A DNA stretch of 64,000 bases from Corinectria fuckeliana (Eukaryota; Ascomycota; Sordariomycetes; Hypocreales; Nectriaceae), in NCBI GenBank assembly GCA_019137255.1, contig WPDH01000033.1, positions 1-64,000 of the forward strand, in the 5' to 3' direction. The stretch's first letter is position 1. Every line of letters starts with the position of its first letter. Shown here one piece after another: positions 14,168 through 25,344 of this stretch. A model generated the notes under the pieces. It did no database searches. It saw only the letters and a program-made list of their open reading frames with translations, and was not told the origin of the DNA. The position numbers and the translations under genes were made by a program.

Positions 14168-14745
14168 TGTAAGGTATAATATTATAAGCTGTATAAAAAA
14201 GTTAAATTTCTTAAAATAAATAGCTGTAAAGCTTTTAAAGGTTTTAAGTAATTAAAAGGTTTTAAAGTAAGTCTTAATAACTAATAGATAGCTTATTAGG
14301 TAGAGGAGAAAAAGTAGGTTAAATTAATATATTTTATAAGATAATTAGTTAAAATCTAAGTGCTTAAGTATCTACTTAATATCTAAATATAAGTAGAAAT
14401 CACTCTCTTTTTATAGATAAATTTCTAGTCTTTTAGCAGTCTATATAAGTTATATAATAGCTTAATCTATAGCTAAAGTGATAACTAATATTATACTAAA
14501 ATCTTAGATTAGTTAGATGTAATATTACGCTGTAATTACAGTTTTAGTAGCAAATCTTTTAAAGTTTATCTAAACTATAGTATAAGTTAGAAAACTAGTA
14601 AATAGTAGCGATTTAATAATAGCTAATAGAAATATAAGAAAGTCTTTATATAGTGTTAGCATAGTACTAATAGTACTGTATGCTAATATATACTAAGATT
14701 TTCCTAGGATTTTATATTACTAGTTAAAGCTAGTAAACTCTAATA
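14168..14745 (-). mobile_element. Solo LTR (578 bp) of a Ty1/Copia family
   Basis: This 578-bp sequence matches the two LTRs at 35356-35933 and 41075-41652 along its whole length and is exactly the same size. It is flanked by a perfect 5-bp target duplication, aaagc at 14163-14167 and aaagc at 14746-14750. Its right end reads ctctaata where the others read ctctaaca, a C to T change. No element body adjoins it, so it is a solo LTR left after LTR-LTR recombination. Orientation is assigned from the full element, whose coding strand is minus. Confidence 0.85.
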
Positions 14746-16046
14746 AAAGCTTAGCTTTAAACTACTTAATACTAATATTAATATTTTTATTTATAGTATA
14801 ACTTATATTACTATCTATATATATAGTCTTCTAATTACTAGTCTTAATAAGAGAAAAAATCGCTAAATTAAAGCTATCTTAAGTAAGAATTTTAAAATAA
14901 CTAACCTTAGTTTATATTAGTACTATCTAAAAGTTTCTACTTAGAGAGATAAATAGAATAAAACTATTTTTCTCCTCTTAGTAAGTATATATTAAGAAGG
15001 TCTTATAAGAATTTAATATATAAGAGAGTAAGTTAGTTATAACTCCTTTAAGTATATTAAAATTCTAACCTATCTTAGATAAATATAAAGCGTTTAAGAT
15101 ATTATATTTACTATCTCTCTTTATAGCTAATATCTAGAAAATCTAACTAATAAATATATATAAGCTGTTAAGTGTATTATAAGATACACCTAAGAAATAA
15201 TTAAGTTAAAATAAGCCTTTAGTAGACTACTTATACTATTAGTTAAGTATGCTAACTTAGACTAGGCTAGCAACTATAATACTAGATAATTAATAGCTAG
15301 TTATATTTTTAATATTAGTAGAGATACTATTAGTTAAAGCTCTAAATAATAACTAATAGTTATACTATTATCCTAAGAAGTAAAGTATATAAGATAAGTA
15401 TAATACACTAAAAAAGTAAACAAGCTATAAGAGTTATTATATAAACTTTTAGCCTAATATAAATATAAGAACCTTTAGATAACTATAGTCTATAAGAATA
15501 ATTAAAAGGTAATTATAGTAGCTAAATATAATAGTTAGCACTAACACTATTAACACCTAATATAAGCCTTTAAGGCTTAACCTTAGGGCTTGCCTAAATA
15601 GTAAGCTAACAGCCCCTTTAAGAACGCTTAATAAGCACTTACTAAATACTTATTAAGTGAAAGCTTTATAATTATTTAAGTATATATTAAGTTTAGTACT
15701 ATATAGAAGGTTGTATATTTAAGTCCTAGTGTGGGCTTAACCATAGAAAAAAGATTCTTATAACTGTGATAAGCACTAAGCTCACAAGAATAAATATATA
15801 TAGTTGCCTACTATAACTAAAGCCTTAAGGGTTAACAGTAGTAGTTATCTTAGGCCTAAGAGCTAAGCTACCCTCTAACACACATATATATACAGGTATA
15901 ACAGGGTTGCTATATTTCTAGCCTTATAGTAGCAGACCTCTTATAATAGTAGCAGAAGAGGCTTTCTGCGCCTAAAGTAGAAGAGGTTATACTACACCTG
16001 ACAAGCTAGCAGCCCGGGACATACTGTTAAGAGGGGGGGATAATTG

Positions 16047-16313
16047 TAAGAGTACAGCTAAGCTGAGGGCTCGCTAAGAGCTTGCTAAGAGCTCTCTTAT
16101 AACCTGTTATACAGCATAATTAAGTGACGCAGCTTACTTAAATAATTGTAAGAGTTAGAGTAGTATGCCTAACCTTTAATAGAAAGTCCTAGCTGTAAGG
16201 CTAAAAAGATTAAATAATTCGAGTAAGCTGTGTCACTTAATTATACTGTATAACAGATTATAAGAGAGCTCTTAGCAAGCTCTTAGCAAGCTCTTAGCTT
16301 AGCTGTACTCTTA
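16047..16313. mobile_element. 267-bp fold-back/MITE-like element with ~100-bp inverted arms
   Basis: Left arm 16047-16147 (taagagtacagctaag...) and right arm about 16214-16313 (...cttagctgtactctta) are long inverted repeats, with roughly 66 bases of unique loop between them. The left arm contains the block ctcgctaagagcttgctaag and the right arm its complement. It has no coding capacity. It is less AT-biased than its surroundings, suggesting younger insertion or lighter RIP. A TA dinucleotide may border both sides, but I cannot fix a target duplication. Confidence 0.7.
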
Positions 16314-16584
16314 TATTAAAATCCACAGTTTTATATTAAGATAAAGTATATTAATATTTAATAGTATTACATTTAAAAACAAGTATAAGCAAGATTGTTT
16401 ATACTAGTTAGTATATTATAATACTTCTTATACTCTGTGTTAAAAAGCGGAAGTAAGACAGAGAACGCTAGATGTAAAAGCTGTAAGTAAGACATAAGCT
16501 AAACTAAATTCGCTTATTAGGTTGCACAAGATTAAGAAGTCAGTTAACATCATGTTTAAGATTATAAACACTAACTACTAACTT

Positions 16585-18754
16585 AAACTCAAGGGCAAGC
16601 AACCCCACACTCACTCGCTCAACCGCGTCTTTGTGAGCTCGCCGGGGATAGGAAAGACAACAGTTACAAAGCTCTACAGCAAAATCCTTAGCGAGCTTGG
16701 ATTTTTAAGCAAAGGAGACGGTACGTCCAAACCCATGTGGCTTCACGCCAGGCAGCTGACCCCGGCATCTGTCTCCAGTGGTCATTAAAACCCCGGCAGC
16801 CTTCATTGGTGATGCTGTCGGCAGGTCAGAATCCAACACGCAGGCCATCCTCGCGTCGACTTTAGGCAAGGTCCTGATCATTAACGAAGCCTACATGCTT
16901 AATCCTGGCAATGCCACAGTAACTCAAGACTCCTTCAAAACTGCTGTGCTCGATAGCATTGTTGCAGAGGTACAAGGCAATTCTGGCGACGACGGGTGCG
17001 TTCTCTTACTCGGATACGAGGACAAGATGAAGTCACTCTTTCAGAATGGCAACCCTGGGCTGTCAGGCCGCTTCATGGCTGACATGCCGTTCCGATTCGC
17101 CGATTACTCGGCGGAAGAACTGGGCCAGATTCTCAAACTCGATCTCAAGGCCCGCCAAATCGACTATGAGCCTGCTGCCCTGGATGCTGCGATCGACCTA
17201 CTGTCTCGATACAAGTATAACCAGAACTTCAGCAACGCAAGGGAGGTTAAGCTGTTAGTATCCAAAGCAGTTCTTCGAAACCAGGAGCGACACATGACAA
17301 GTCAAAACCATGGCGAAGACTTTGAAGCTCGCCTTGTACCCCAGGACTTTGACCCGTGGTTGCGAACACAGACGATATCAACAGGCAACGTGGTCGACTG
17401 CAGAGCTGATCTGACAGGTCAGGTATCTGACTCGGCCATTGAGCAGTTAGAGAGGTACCTCCCGACCTCTTTGAACCGCGACTTGAACCGCCATGTGCCG
17501 CGAACCTTCATATTGAAGAGGCCACCGGGTAAGTGGCAACATTCTCATTTCTTCCCTCTCATCCGAGTACTGCTCGCAGACACTGACCTAGACATCTCTG
17601 CCCCTCAGGCACTGGGAAGACAACGCTCGCCATGTACATGGGGAAGTTGTTCCGTGACATTGGCCTCCACACAACCGACCAGGTGGTGCTCTGCTCGGCA
17701 AGGGACTTCATCGGGCAGCACGTCGGACAGACCACGCCCAAGACTCGAATGCAGCTCGAGAAGGGCGTCGGCAAGGTCCTCATTATCCGCAATATCCACC
17801 GACTTACGGAAGGTGGCTACTCGAGCGAAGCTTTCGACGAACTCACCTCGTTTGTGCGCGACAACTCTGTGAGAATGGCGATCATTCTCATAGGGCCTTC
17901 AGAGCCAGTCGACGAGCTGTTGGCAGAGAGCCATGAACTTGGGACCATGTTTCCAGATCGCATCACCTTCCAAGACGTCTCACCTCCGGGCTGCCTGAAT
18001 CTGCTGGACAGGCTAATTCACGATTTCGAACCCACCACAGAAACGCCATTTTTTCACATCGCAGACTGCCATAGAAAGGTTTCAAAAGGCAATCTGGCTT
18101 CTTACCAGGCTTAAGGGCTGGAGAAATGCCTCGCTGGTTATGGCGATCAAGAAACGCATGGTGTATTTCTTGGCGAGTACACGAGATCAGGGGGGCAAGC
18201 ACCGCTGGGAGCTCACGGAAGAGATGGCAATGTCATGTCTTGAGGCCCAGTTCTACCAGATCTTCAACACGGGTGCTGCGATGGGGAATACTGCCTCTGA
18301 GCCTGCCAGTAATACCAGCGAAACCCGAGAAACTCCCAAGCCCTAGTCGGGTACCGACGTCACCCAACCGACACAAGCAATGATCGAGGTGACTTGGGCA
18401 CCGAAGCGGGTGGTTCAGGCGACCCATCAGGTTGAGAGTGTGGCTAAAGATGATTTGAAGCTCACAGGGGATCGAAGGCCTGAGGAGAAGGAATCTAAGC
18501 TGCGGGACAAGACGGCAGCTAAGGCAGCGACATTAACTTTAAAGGCCTTAAAGTTGACAGAAGAGCAGATTAAGCAACGAGACAAGAATCAAAAAGACTC
18601 TGAGGAAGAGAAGCAAGCTGTGCAGGAAGCTATTAAGCGGATGGGTAAGTGTAAAGAAGGGTATAACTGGGATAAAGTTCCTGGTGGCTATAAATGCCCG
18701 GGCGGCACTCATTTTGTGTCTAATACTGATGTGGCAGATGCTATTAAATTGTAA
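16585..18754 (+). pseudogene. CbbX-type tandem AAA ATPase, 5'-truncated with frameshift and stop
   Basis: The sequence encodes two AAA modules of the CbxX/CfqX (SpoVK-like) type common in large fungal proteins. The first Walker A (SPGIGKTT) is followed by intron 16721-16778, a Walker B-like VLIINEA and the sensor region. Intron 17529-17608 then falls inside the second Walker A, so PPG/TGKTT is completed by splicing. Three lesions are visible. The 5' end has no start and merges into AT-rich DNA near 16585, removing the N-terminus. A run of six T at 18049-18054 shifts the frame, and the expected frame resumes one base off (TAIERF... onward). A TAG at 18344-18346 interrupts the same frame, which then continues to 18754 and ends in a Cys-rich tail (CPGGTHFVSN) that I recall from this family. 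The homopolymer shift could be a sequencing error; the truncation cannot. Confidence 0.8.
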
Positions 18755-19310
18755 GTAGCGGGCGGGCGTGGGCGGGTCAAGCTAGAAGATGAGTAGGCTG
18801 GCTAGCTAAGTTATCATATATATACACTTACTTACACTCTTTTTTAGAGTATAATAAAAGAGTCTTGCTAGGTGTACAGCACACATGACCCCCCCTATTT
18901 CCGCCCGTATTTTACAATCTTGCCTCCTTCACACCCAAGTTACTATTAGGTAATACAGAATACAATAAAGGCATCACATACATACACACATAGACCTAAT
19001 CGTAGTACCTAAAGAGGCTTTTCGCCAATTGAGTAACATACACATGTTGAGCCCAGCCTGACTATTAATCCGGCCCTGCAGCGACTGCTAACGCGCTGCG
19101 ACCGCTGTCACTAACACGCTGTAACTACTGCAGCTACTACCCGCACCCCTACCCCGTCTCTAGCTTGTTCCTCTGCTTATAGTATTTGTATGTGATGAGG
19201 ATCCTAGCATTAACAGTAGCGGAGGCGGCGAGCTGGTGGAGGTAGTGCGCTGGTGGAAGCAGCAGCGGCTGCAGCTGTGAGTGTTGTGTTAAGGAAGTTA
19301 TGTTGCGCCT
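18755..19310. other. Intergenic, no gene seen
   Basis: No coding frame with support. The stretch contains short CTG/CAG-rich runs around 19080-19290 (gcgctgcgaccgctgt, gcagcagcggctgcagc) just upstream of the F-box gene. They may be part of its 5' leader. Confidence 0.5.
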
Positions 19311-20873
19311 GTGAGAATTCCGACCCTGGCTCTGTCTGAAGAAAACACGGAGAGCTTTTCCTTCTGTTCAGCTCTCCAATCCAGCTCGTCGATGAACCCC
19401 CCCATGGCCACGGTCACAAGACTGCCACCTGAAGTGCTGCAACAGGTACAGGACAGCTCATCCGATTTTTGGACCCCATTACTAAGTTGGCATAGGTCCT
19501 GTTGCACGTCCACGATGGCTTTCCAAAACGTCGTTTTGTTAGATACGACCCGCCGCTGGGTCGGTACGAACTGAAAGGGATCAACCTTCGGGCAAACTTT
19601 TCTTCTCTGCGTTGCGTCAACCGGCTGTTCCATCAGCTGGTCACGCCATTGCTGTTCCAGCATGCCGTCATCAGTGGCGGCAGTGGCGTAATGCGTCTTC
19701 AGCAATTGTCAAAGAATCCTCCACTCCGCCAACTAGTCCGTCGCCTAGAGATCTGCGTTGAGGTTCAGGGTGTGACTGACTTTGACGTGTACGACGCAAA
19801 GTTAAAGAGAAACACAGACAAGAATCTAATCTATCTCGGACGACTAGCTATCGTCATCCACAGCACCCTACCAAGGTTCTTTAACCTCAAGGTCCTGAAG
19901 GTCGACTTGGAGGATATCCCGTATAGATTCGACCGGAACCAGGATGATCCGCGGGGCGACATCTCGATGCCCAGGTGCTGCTGGGAGACGGATACTGCCA
20001 ACCTCTTCGAATCGTTCGCTACGGCTATGCGCAGATCTCAGCTTGAAAAGCTAGATGAAGTTGACCTCTCGCTACCACTCGCATACGATTTTGGTTACTT
20101 TCTGGACGACGACAACGACCACACAACACCTTACTCAACGGGGGCTCTTTTTCAACGGCTTAAGTATCTCCGCCTTCACTACGGGCAAAGCACCGACGAT
20201 GGCGAGGGCATAGAATTCCGGTATCGACAACCAAACGAAGAGTACGATAAATACATCCGACAACTCCTGCCACTTGCGCCGAATATACACTCTCTAGCAC
20301 TCAAGGGCTCTGACATACTAATGCTCGACCAGTCAGCACTCGCTCCTCTACGTCTGCGATCGTTGACCCTGGAGTCTGTCGATAACCGGCGATGCCTTCA
20401 CTGCGCTTATCCAGCAATCCACAGCACTCGGAGAGGTCATCCTAAGGGGCGTCTATCTCGAGTCTGGCATGTGGAAGCAGATCCTCTCGGCGATGAGCCA
20501 GTCGCCCATTACTTCCTTTTACATCGAGACGTGCGGCTATCAGAGAAAAGGAGAAAGCGCGCACTTTTGCCCGCCGCATCCAGGCTCGCGCCCCCATGAT
20601 GCTCTCATAGAGACGACTGAATCTGACGATCTCGACGCTTGCAAGGCAGTGTTTACACGACTGAGCGAGAATAAGCGTCAGATATACGGAAGTAACTATT
20701 ACGAGGCCGCGGACGTAGAGCGCAGGTCAATTGAAGGATGGGAGAACTGGGAGATTGAGATTCAGTCGGAAATGCTGAATGAGTATGTAAGGAGGAGGTT
20801 TGCTGCCGAGGCGTCTGCGGGTGACTCTTTAGATACCGAGACGACTGACACTGAGACTTCTGACAGTGAGTAG
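19311..20873 (+). pseudogene. F-box protein with one frameshift
   Basis: An F-box begins near the N-terminus (TRLPPEVLQQV), split by a 50-bp intron at 19446-19495 that ends ttggcatag and has a ctaag branch site. The reading continues through SLRCVNRLFHQLVTPLLF, typical of fungal F-box proteins that recruit targets to SCF ubiquitin ligases. The rest has leucine-rich spacing like an LRR-type substrate domain. Around 20370-20385 the frame changes. Upstream ends LRSLTLES, and downstream in another frame reads ITGDAFTALIQQST through to an acidic tail (TETTDTETSDSE). No intron of plausible size restores the phase without deleting conserved-looking sequence, so a 1-base indel is most likely (real or an assembly error). 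The start could be 19311, 19392 or 19404. Confidence 0.65.
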
Positions 20874-21385
20874 ATTGCATCGCGCCATGTAAGATATAAT
20901 TATAGCGTAGAAGCCTTTTATGCTCTTCAGCGTCGGCATGATAGTGCCCAAATGTTTAAGTTATAAGCCGTCAGGGATGGCACTGTAACGCGGTTTGAGA
21001 AAGACAATACCCAATAGCAAGACCATTACCATAATGAGCATTAATGCTTTCTATGCCACAGATTCCAGGAACATCAATCAATCATACAGTCTACCCCTCT
21101 GATGACAAGGTAGAGTAATCTGCTTCTAGTTGAACAAATGATATTTTCGAGCAAGACTTCCGGCCCCAGTGTGTGACAGCACTCAATTTAGCCCTGGTTG
21201 TCGCCGACAAGTTTAGATAATACTATAAGTGGTATAGAAGACTACTAGCAAAAATAGTTTAATAATAATTTAACAATAGACTCTAGTATAACCCTAAGCA
21301 CAAACGTGCCGGGTGATCAACAAAAGTCAAAAGAGAAGACAATATTCCTCCACGACCCATCTAACGGTCCAAGCACACTCGGTCC
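20874..21385. other. Intergenic, no gene seen
   Basis: Region between the ends of two convergent genes. A short AT-rich patch lies at about 21215-21290. Nothing else can be supported. Confidence 0.5.
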
Positions 21386-22639
21386 CTAACCCTGCTGAAC
21401 CTCGCGTCCAGTGGGTCCAAAGTTATAAATCTGCTTGTCCTCAACACCAACAGCGACAAACTCAAAACCAACATTGAAGATATAGAACGTCTGGTTGCTG
21501 CCCGGGTACACGGGCTTGCGCAGCGTAACCGCCCCAACGGGCTGTTGGTACCCTCCCTTTCGGAGGATGGTAAAGGCCTGCTCAATCTCCAAAGGCACAG
21601 GCCAAGAAATAACGTAATCACCCAAAAATGGAGACTGGATGACATCGACTGGGTTGAAAGAGCCCCAGCCATTGGACTGGATGACTGCTGTCCTATCACC
21701 GTCGAGGCTCGCGACGATGCGGTTGTTGACAAGGCCCCACTCGTTCTCAACCGGCTCGGTCGTCGCGGGCGTGGCACCAATTTCGTACAGCTTGGCCTCG
21801 GGGAACTGCTCCTTGATTATGTTGAAGCCAATGTTGACGAACCCATCCCACGAGAGGGGGGGGCCGGCAGCGTTCTTCTTGGTAGCAGCAACCTTGGAGC
21901 CGTTTGAGGAGACCTTGGCAGGGGAGACGGAGAAAGAGGCGAGGGGCTTGACCTTTGTGGTATCGTTGGGTGGCACAATGCTCACGTCGTAGACCACGCG
22001 GTACAAGAAGGGGGGGTTGGACTGGCCGATGTACACAGAGACCTCGGTGGCGCCGACCTGCTGGGAGGTGAAACTCCACTCAATGTTGCCGTTATTGATT
22101 CCAGCGTTAGTCAAGCTGATGTAGTTCTTGTCAAAGGCGACGTTGACGGTCCCCCCTTGACCTTTGAACGAGTCGGACTGCTTGATGGTGAAGGTCTGCT
22201 TGAGGCCCGTGACGATCTCCGAGTTGCCGGATACAACCTTGACCTCAGGGATGCTAGGTGGGGCCTCGCCGTCTGGAACGGCTTGGTTCTCCCGGCGACC
22301 ATCCTTGAGGAGCGGCTGGATGGGGATGACCCAGCTCTTCTTATTCTCTGTGTTGACGACCACGGTGTTGGACGGGAACACGCTGCTGGGGAGCTGGATA
22401 TTGAAAGTTTGGGCGATGGAGTAGGGCGACTCGTTGTTGATGATGGGGCCCACCCAGCCTTGCAGCTGAAAGAGGAGTCCACCCGTGAAGGGCAGGCGGT
22501 GGAAGGCGATGTCACGGGTGATGTCTACGTGCTTGCCGGAGGCTTTGAGGAAGAGCGTCTCGGTGTCGTTGTCGTAGAGCGCGCTAATGTTGTCAGCTGC
22601 GACGAGCTGAAGGTGGGTGAGAGGGGAATGGGCTGGCAT
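21386..22639 (-). CDS. Hypothetical protein, 417 aa, single exon
   Basis: Uninterrupted frame from ATG at 22639 to a stop at 21386, with no recognisable catalytic motif. There is no signal peptide or transmembrane segment. The protein has alternating hydrophobic patterns and many Gly/Asn/Ser turns. The segment at about residues 130-230 (TGLKQTFTIKQSD... VSVYIGQSNPPFLYRVVYDVSIV) resembles an immunoglobulin-like beta-sandwich. The C-terminal part (FYIFNVGFEFVAVGVED) also looks beta-rich. I do not recognise the family. Codon usage matches GC-balanced fungal genes and there are no stops or frameshifts, so it is probably functional. It stands alone, with AT-poor intergenic DNA on both sides. Confidence 0.8.
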   Translation of the reverse strand: MPAHSPLTHLQLVAADNISALYDNDTETLFLKASGKHVDITRDIAFHRLPFTGGLLFQLQGWVGPIINNESPYSIAQTFNIQLPSSVFPSNTVVVNTENKKSWVIPIQPLLKDGRRENQAVPDGEAPPSIPEVKVVSGNSEIVTGLKQTFTIKQSDSFKGQGGTVNVAFDKNYISLTNAGINNGNIEWSFTSQQVGATEVSVYIGQSNPPFLYRVVYDVSIVPPNDTTKVKPLASFSVSPAKVSSNGSKVAATKKNAAGPPLSWDGFVNIGFNIIKEQFPEAKLYEIGATPATTEPVENEWGLVNNRIVASLDGDRTAVIQSNGWGSFNPVDVIQSPFLGDYVISWPVPLEIEQAFTILRKGGYQQPVGAVTLRKPVYPGSNQTFYIFNVGFEFVAVGVEDKQIYNFGPTGREVQQG

Positions 22640-23676
22640 GATGACGTGAAAAAAAAGGATCTTGGGTGTGGTTTGTGAGATTGTTTGATGATTGTTGATG
22701 TGTTGGTCTAAAGTGATGATGGGGGAGAGTCATTGCCCGGGCTCATGGCCCTTCTTATAGCGAAATGAATAAGGTCTGCTCAGTATTAGAAACACGGTAG
22801 CGCTTTTCCCTTCGTTTTTGCAAGGAATGATGGAGAGCGCCAGTTTTTCATTGGTGAGGCCTGGAATCACATCACACTCGTTAAGCCTGTATGTCTTAAT
22901 TCAGCAGTTGTAGGGATGACAGATCGCCCACGTGTTATCCTAATTCATTCAATGGCGCTTTGAGTCGGTCAAAGTTCAGCTTGCTCTGTCGTTTGCCGCT
23001 TTTCTGATTGCCAAGAATCATCTCCACCCGGCTCTCCTGGTTTGAAGCGGGACAGCAGCCAGCCACAATGATACAGCTACAATAATAAAGCCACGGGGGC
23101 AATCTTACCCCTAAGAGGGTTAATGAATCCGGTCAGCTGTACTAACCGCAGTCGATCAGCATAAAGATCATCTTCCTTCAATGGGACCGGGACGAAACCA
23201 AGGTGCAGCAGCGGGAACGACCTACCCCCTCAAGTAGTAGTAGGTAACCAGGCCGAGCTGAAAAGTCTGGGCATGTCTTCCAGATCATCCTTGGCATCGG
23301 TTGAGCGGTGTGAAGAATTTGTAAATAAATTGTAGGCTACTCGGCGAGGTGTACACAGCCTTGGAGAAGCACGGCCTGAGCCCCGTTGGCGGCAGAGTCG
23401 CAGACGTTCGGGATGCGGGATACACTCGGTGGCGGATTCTAGAATCTGTCGCCCAAATACGGATTGAGATTGGACAATGTCCTCGAGTATCAGATATATG
23501 TCGCTGTTCAATTCTTGTTCTCCATTTCTAACTGATGTAGGTCGTACTGCCAAATGCCACACTCGTAACTTCTACACGATATATCTTTCTCGGCATGAAG
23601 ACGGTATAGAGGCCATCTTCCCGTTGGATCCTTTCTCGACTGAAGCGGGCCCCGACCAGAACCAGACACTGTGATG
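22640..23676. other. Intergenic, no supported gene
   Basis: About 1 kb between the unknown 417-aa gene, whose promoter lies here, and the 3' end of the carboxylesterase. Frames of 60-110 codons occur on both strands (for example 23230-23562, minus) but show no family motif or splice logic. Confidence 0.5.
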
Positions 23677-25344
23677 TTATTCCGTATATATCCGCCATTC
23701 TGCTGGTAGCCTACCACCGTGGCCTCTGAAACTGCGTAAGAACTCCAAGCGGCTGTAGTTAAACTTTGTGTCTGCTTCAATTTCATTACCCAGCCGGAGA
23801 ATCACACGCTTGTTGCTTCCATTGTTCGTGGGTGCGACAGAGCTGCTAATGTATTGGGGCCAGTATGGTAGATTACGAGCGGGCGCGTTTGGGTTACCGG
23901 TGGTTGCAAAATTGACCCAGTAGCGGACGATAAGATCAGAGAAGGCGCGGTCTTCTGCACTGGGGGAAGCTGGCAATCCTGCCGCAGACTGATTCAGAAA
24001 GTTGCCGAATACAAAGGGGAGCTCTGCTGCGTGCTGTGCGATGGGGCTATACGGAGACGTGTACGTGAAGTGGTAGACGTAAGTTGATCCGGTCGAACCG
24101 CCGGAGCGGCTGTGGAGATGGGCGGCTTCCCAAGTCTGCTCTGATATGATAAGATCCCCAATCAAGTTGTCGGCCGACGATGTGGCATGCTTCAGCGTGG
24201 CGGCCGGGTATAGAACCGCCAGTTTCTCCTCCGTCTCCGTCTTGTTTACCCCTGGAACGTCGAAAAAGGAGGACAAGTGAGCCCTAAATTCCTCGGGGCT
24301 TGAACTAGGTAAACCGCGGGCTTGGAAAAGAATACCCTCGTCGAAGTTCCACCCTGCGAGCAGGGGAATTTTGGCCTCGAGGCCGGCTGAGAAGACCTCT
24401 GAAGGCGATAATGGCAAAACGTGTTGATCTATGCTTGGAGAGAAGGCTTTGATACCAGGATCTGTACTGAAGTCCCACAAGCTTGAATTGATGATGGTTT
24501 CCGCGGAAAGTGCACGTAGTTGTGTCATGGATGGATCTGTTCCGAATCTCTGGCCCCATGACATTCCCATCTGACGGGCATCTTCAAAGTTGGTGAGACT
24601 GCCATGTTCGCTGTCCCACCACGCCCCACTCTCTACTATGGCCTTGTCGAACAGATCGCGAGTTAGAGGAGATGCCATCAGCAGCCCTATAGCATGCGCT
24701 CCAGCCGATTCGCCAAATACCAGCACATTTTGAGCGTCGCCGCCGAAGGCTGCTATGTTCTCTCGAACCCACCGGAGGGCAAGAATCTGATCTTGCAAGC
24801 CGAAATTGCCCGAGTTGGCTGCGGGATGCTCGAGGTCAAGGTCGTGGCGAGCAAGAAACCCAAGAGGTCCCAATCGATAGTCGAAAGAGACAAGAACAAC
24901 TCCCTCCTGGGCGAAGCGGCTGCCGTCGTACTGGGGTGATGTCGCGCTATCGAACTGAAACCCCCCGCCGTGGACAAACACCATGACTGGCCGAGCGATA
25001 TCATTGCTCGATGCCGCAGTCCACACGTTCAAAGCAAGGCAGTCTTCGCTCTGGAGAGGAGCCGACCATCCAGGGAAACCAGGGTTGGTAAACGACAGGC
25101 AGGCTGGCCCGAACGAGGTTGTGTTCAGAGGAGCTAGCCAGGGCTCAGGTGGGATCGGGGACCGCCAACGCCGATCGCCCACTGGAGGGGCGGCGTACGG
25201 GATGCCCTTGTACGCGACAATGCCGTTTTGGCCATAGTTGTCGGTGAAAACCGGGCCATGCGTCGTGTGTATGGCTCGGGAGATGGGTAGTTCGGGCGAG
25301 ATTATCGCTGCGAAGTAGGTTGTTAAGACTTGTAGAGTCCGCAT
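23677..25344 (-). CDS. Secreted type-B carboxylesterase/lipase, 555 aa
   Basis: Alpha/beta-hydrolase of the carboxylesterase type B family (PF00135), hydrolysing carboxylic esters. Its motifs are in order: EDCLALNVW at 100-108, oxyanion loop HGGGF at 125-129, nucleophile elbow GESAG with Ser213, acidic residue in NFDEG (Glu336), and catalytic His438 in the AQHAAELPFVFG segment. The length of 555 aa is usual for the family. The N-terminus has a hydrophobic stretch ending near residue 24 that could be a signal peptide, though a weak one. It is a single exon starting at 25344. The full triad and intact frame suggest an active enzyme; the substrate cannot be deduced. It lies next to receptor relics and is not part of the 42.7-59.1 kb cluster. 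Confidence 0.9.
   Translation of the reverse strand: MRTLQVLTTYFAAIISPELPISRAIHTTHGPVFTDNYGQNGIVAYKGIPYAAPPVGDRRWRSPIPPEPWLAPLNTTSFGPACLSFTNPGFPGWSAPLQSEDCLALNVWTAASSNDIARPVMVFVHGGGFQFDSATSPQYDGSRFAQEGVVLVSFDYRLGPLGFLARHDLDLEHPAANSGNFGLQDQILALRWVRENIAAFGGDAQNVLVFGESAGAHAIGLLMASPLTRDLFDKAIVESGAWWDSEHGSLTNFEDARQMGMSWGQRFGTDPSMTQLRALSAETIINSSLWDFSTDPGIKAFSPSIDQHVLPLSPSEVFSAGLEAKIPLLAGWNFDEGILFQARGLPSSSPEEFRAHLSSFFDVPGVNKTETEEKLAVLYPAATLKHATSSADNLIGDLIISEQTWEAAHLHSRSGGSTGSTYVYHFTYTSPYSPIAQHAAELPFVFGNFLNQSAAGLPASPSAEDRAFSDLIVRYWVNFATTGNPNAPARNLPYWPQYISSSVAPTNNGSNKRVILRLGNEIEADTKFNYSRLEFLRSFRGHGGRLPAEWRIYTE

Larger units (their letters stand above)
1..16046. repeat. RIP-degraded AT-rich block, no intact genes
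   Basis: Composition is overwhelmingly A/T, and TpA takes the place of CpA/TpG almost everywhere. That is the footprint expected from repeat-induced point mutation (C to T, mainly at CpA) acting on old transposons. No reading frame of useful length exists on either strand. Embedded features listed separately are short palindromes, an 18-bp tandem array, a solo LTR and a fold-back element. Much of the rest is probably mutated retrotransposon sequence, but I could not assign a class by eye. The block ends abruptly near 16.55 kb, where GC-balanced coding sequence begins. Confidence 0.85.

Noticed and set aside
15690..15740. tRNA-like motif (ggttgtatatttaagtcctagtg)
   Set aside because: It resembles a T-arm, but the rest of the cloverleaf cannot be built. 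Probably a mutated SINE or chance.
1..16046. CRISPR-like or centromeric array interpretation of the AT-rich block
   Set aside because: Repeats are irregular palindromes and RIP-mutated elements. There is no regular repeat-spacer structure and no long tandem satellite.
20374..20424. Intron to explain the F-box frame change
   Set aside because: The 51-bp GTCTGT...CACAG option does not change phase, and longer options delete conserved-looking leucine-rich sequence. A 1-base indel is simpler.
22157..22678. 173-codon plus-strand frame inside the 417-aa gene
   Set aside because: Antisense shadow of a well-formed coding frame, with composition biased by the opposite strand.
23230..23562. 110-codon minus-strand frame downstream of the esterase
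   Set aside because: Low-complexity and Arg-rich without motifs. No evidence of splicing or homology.
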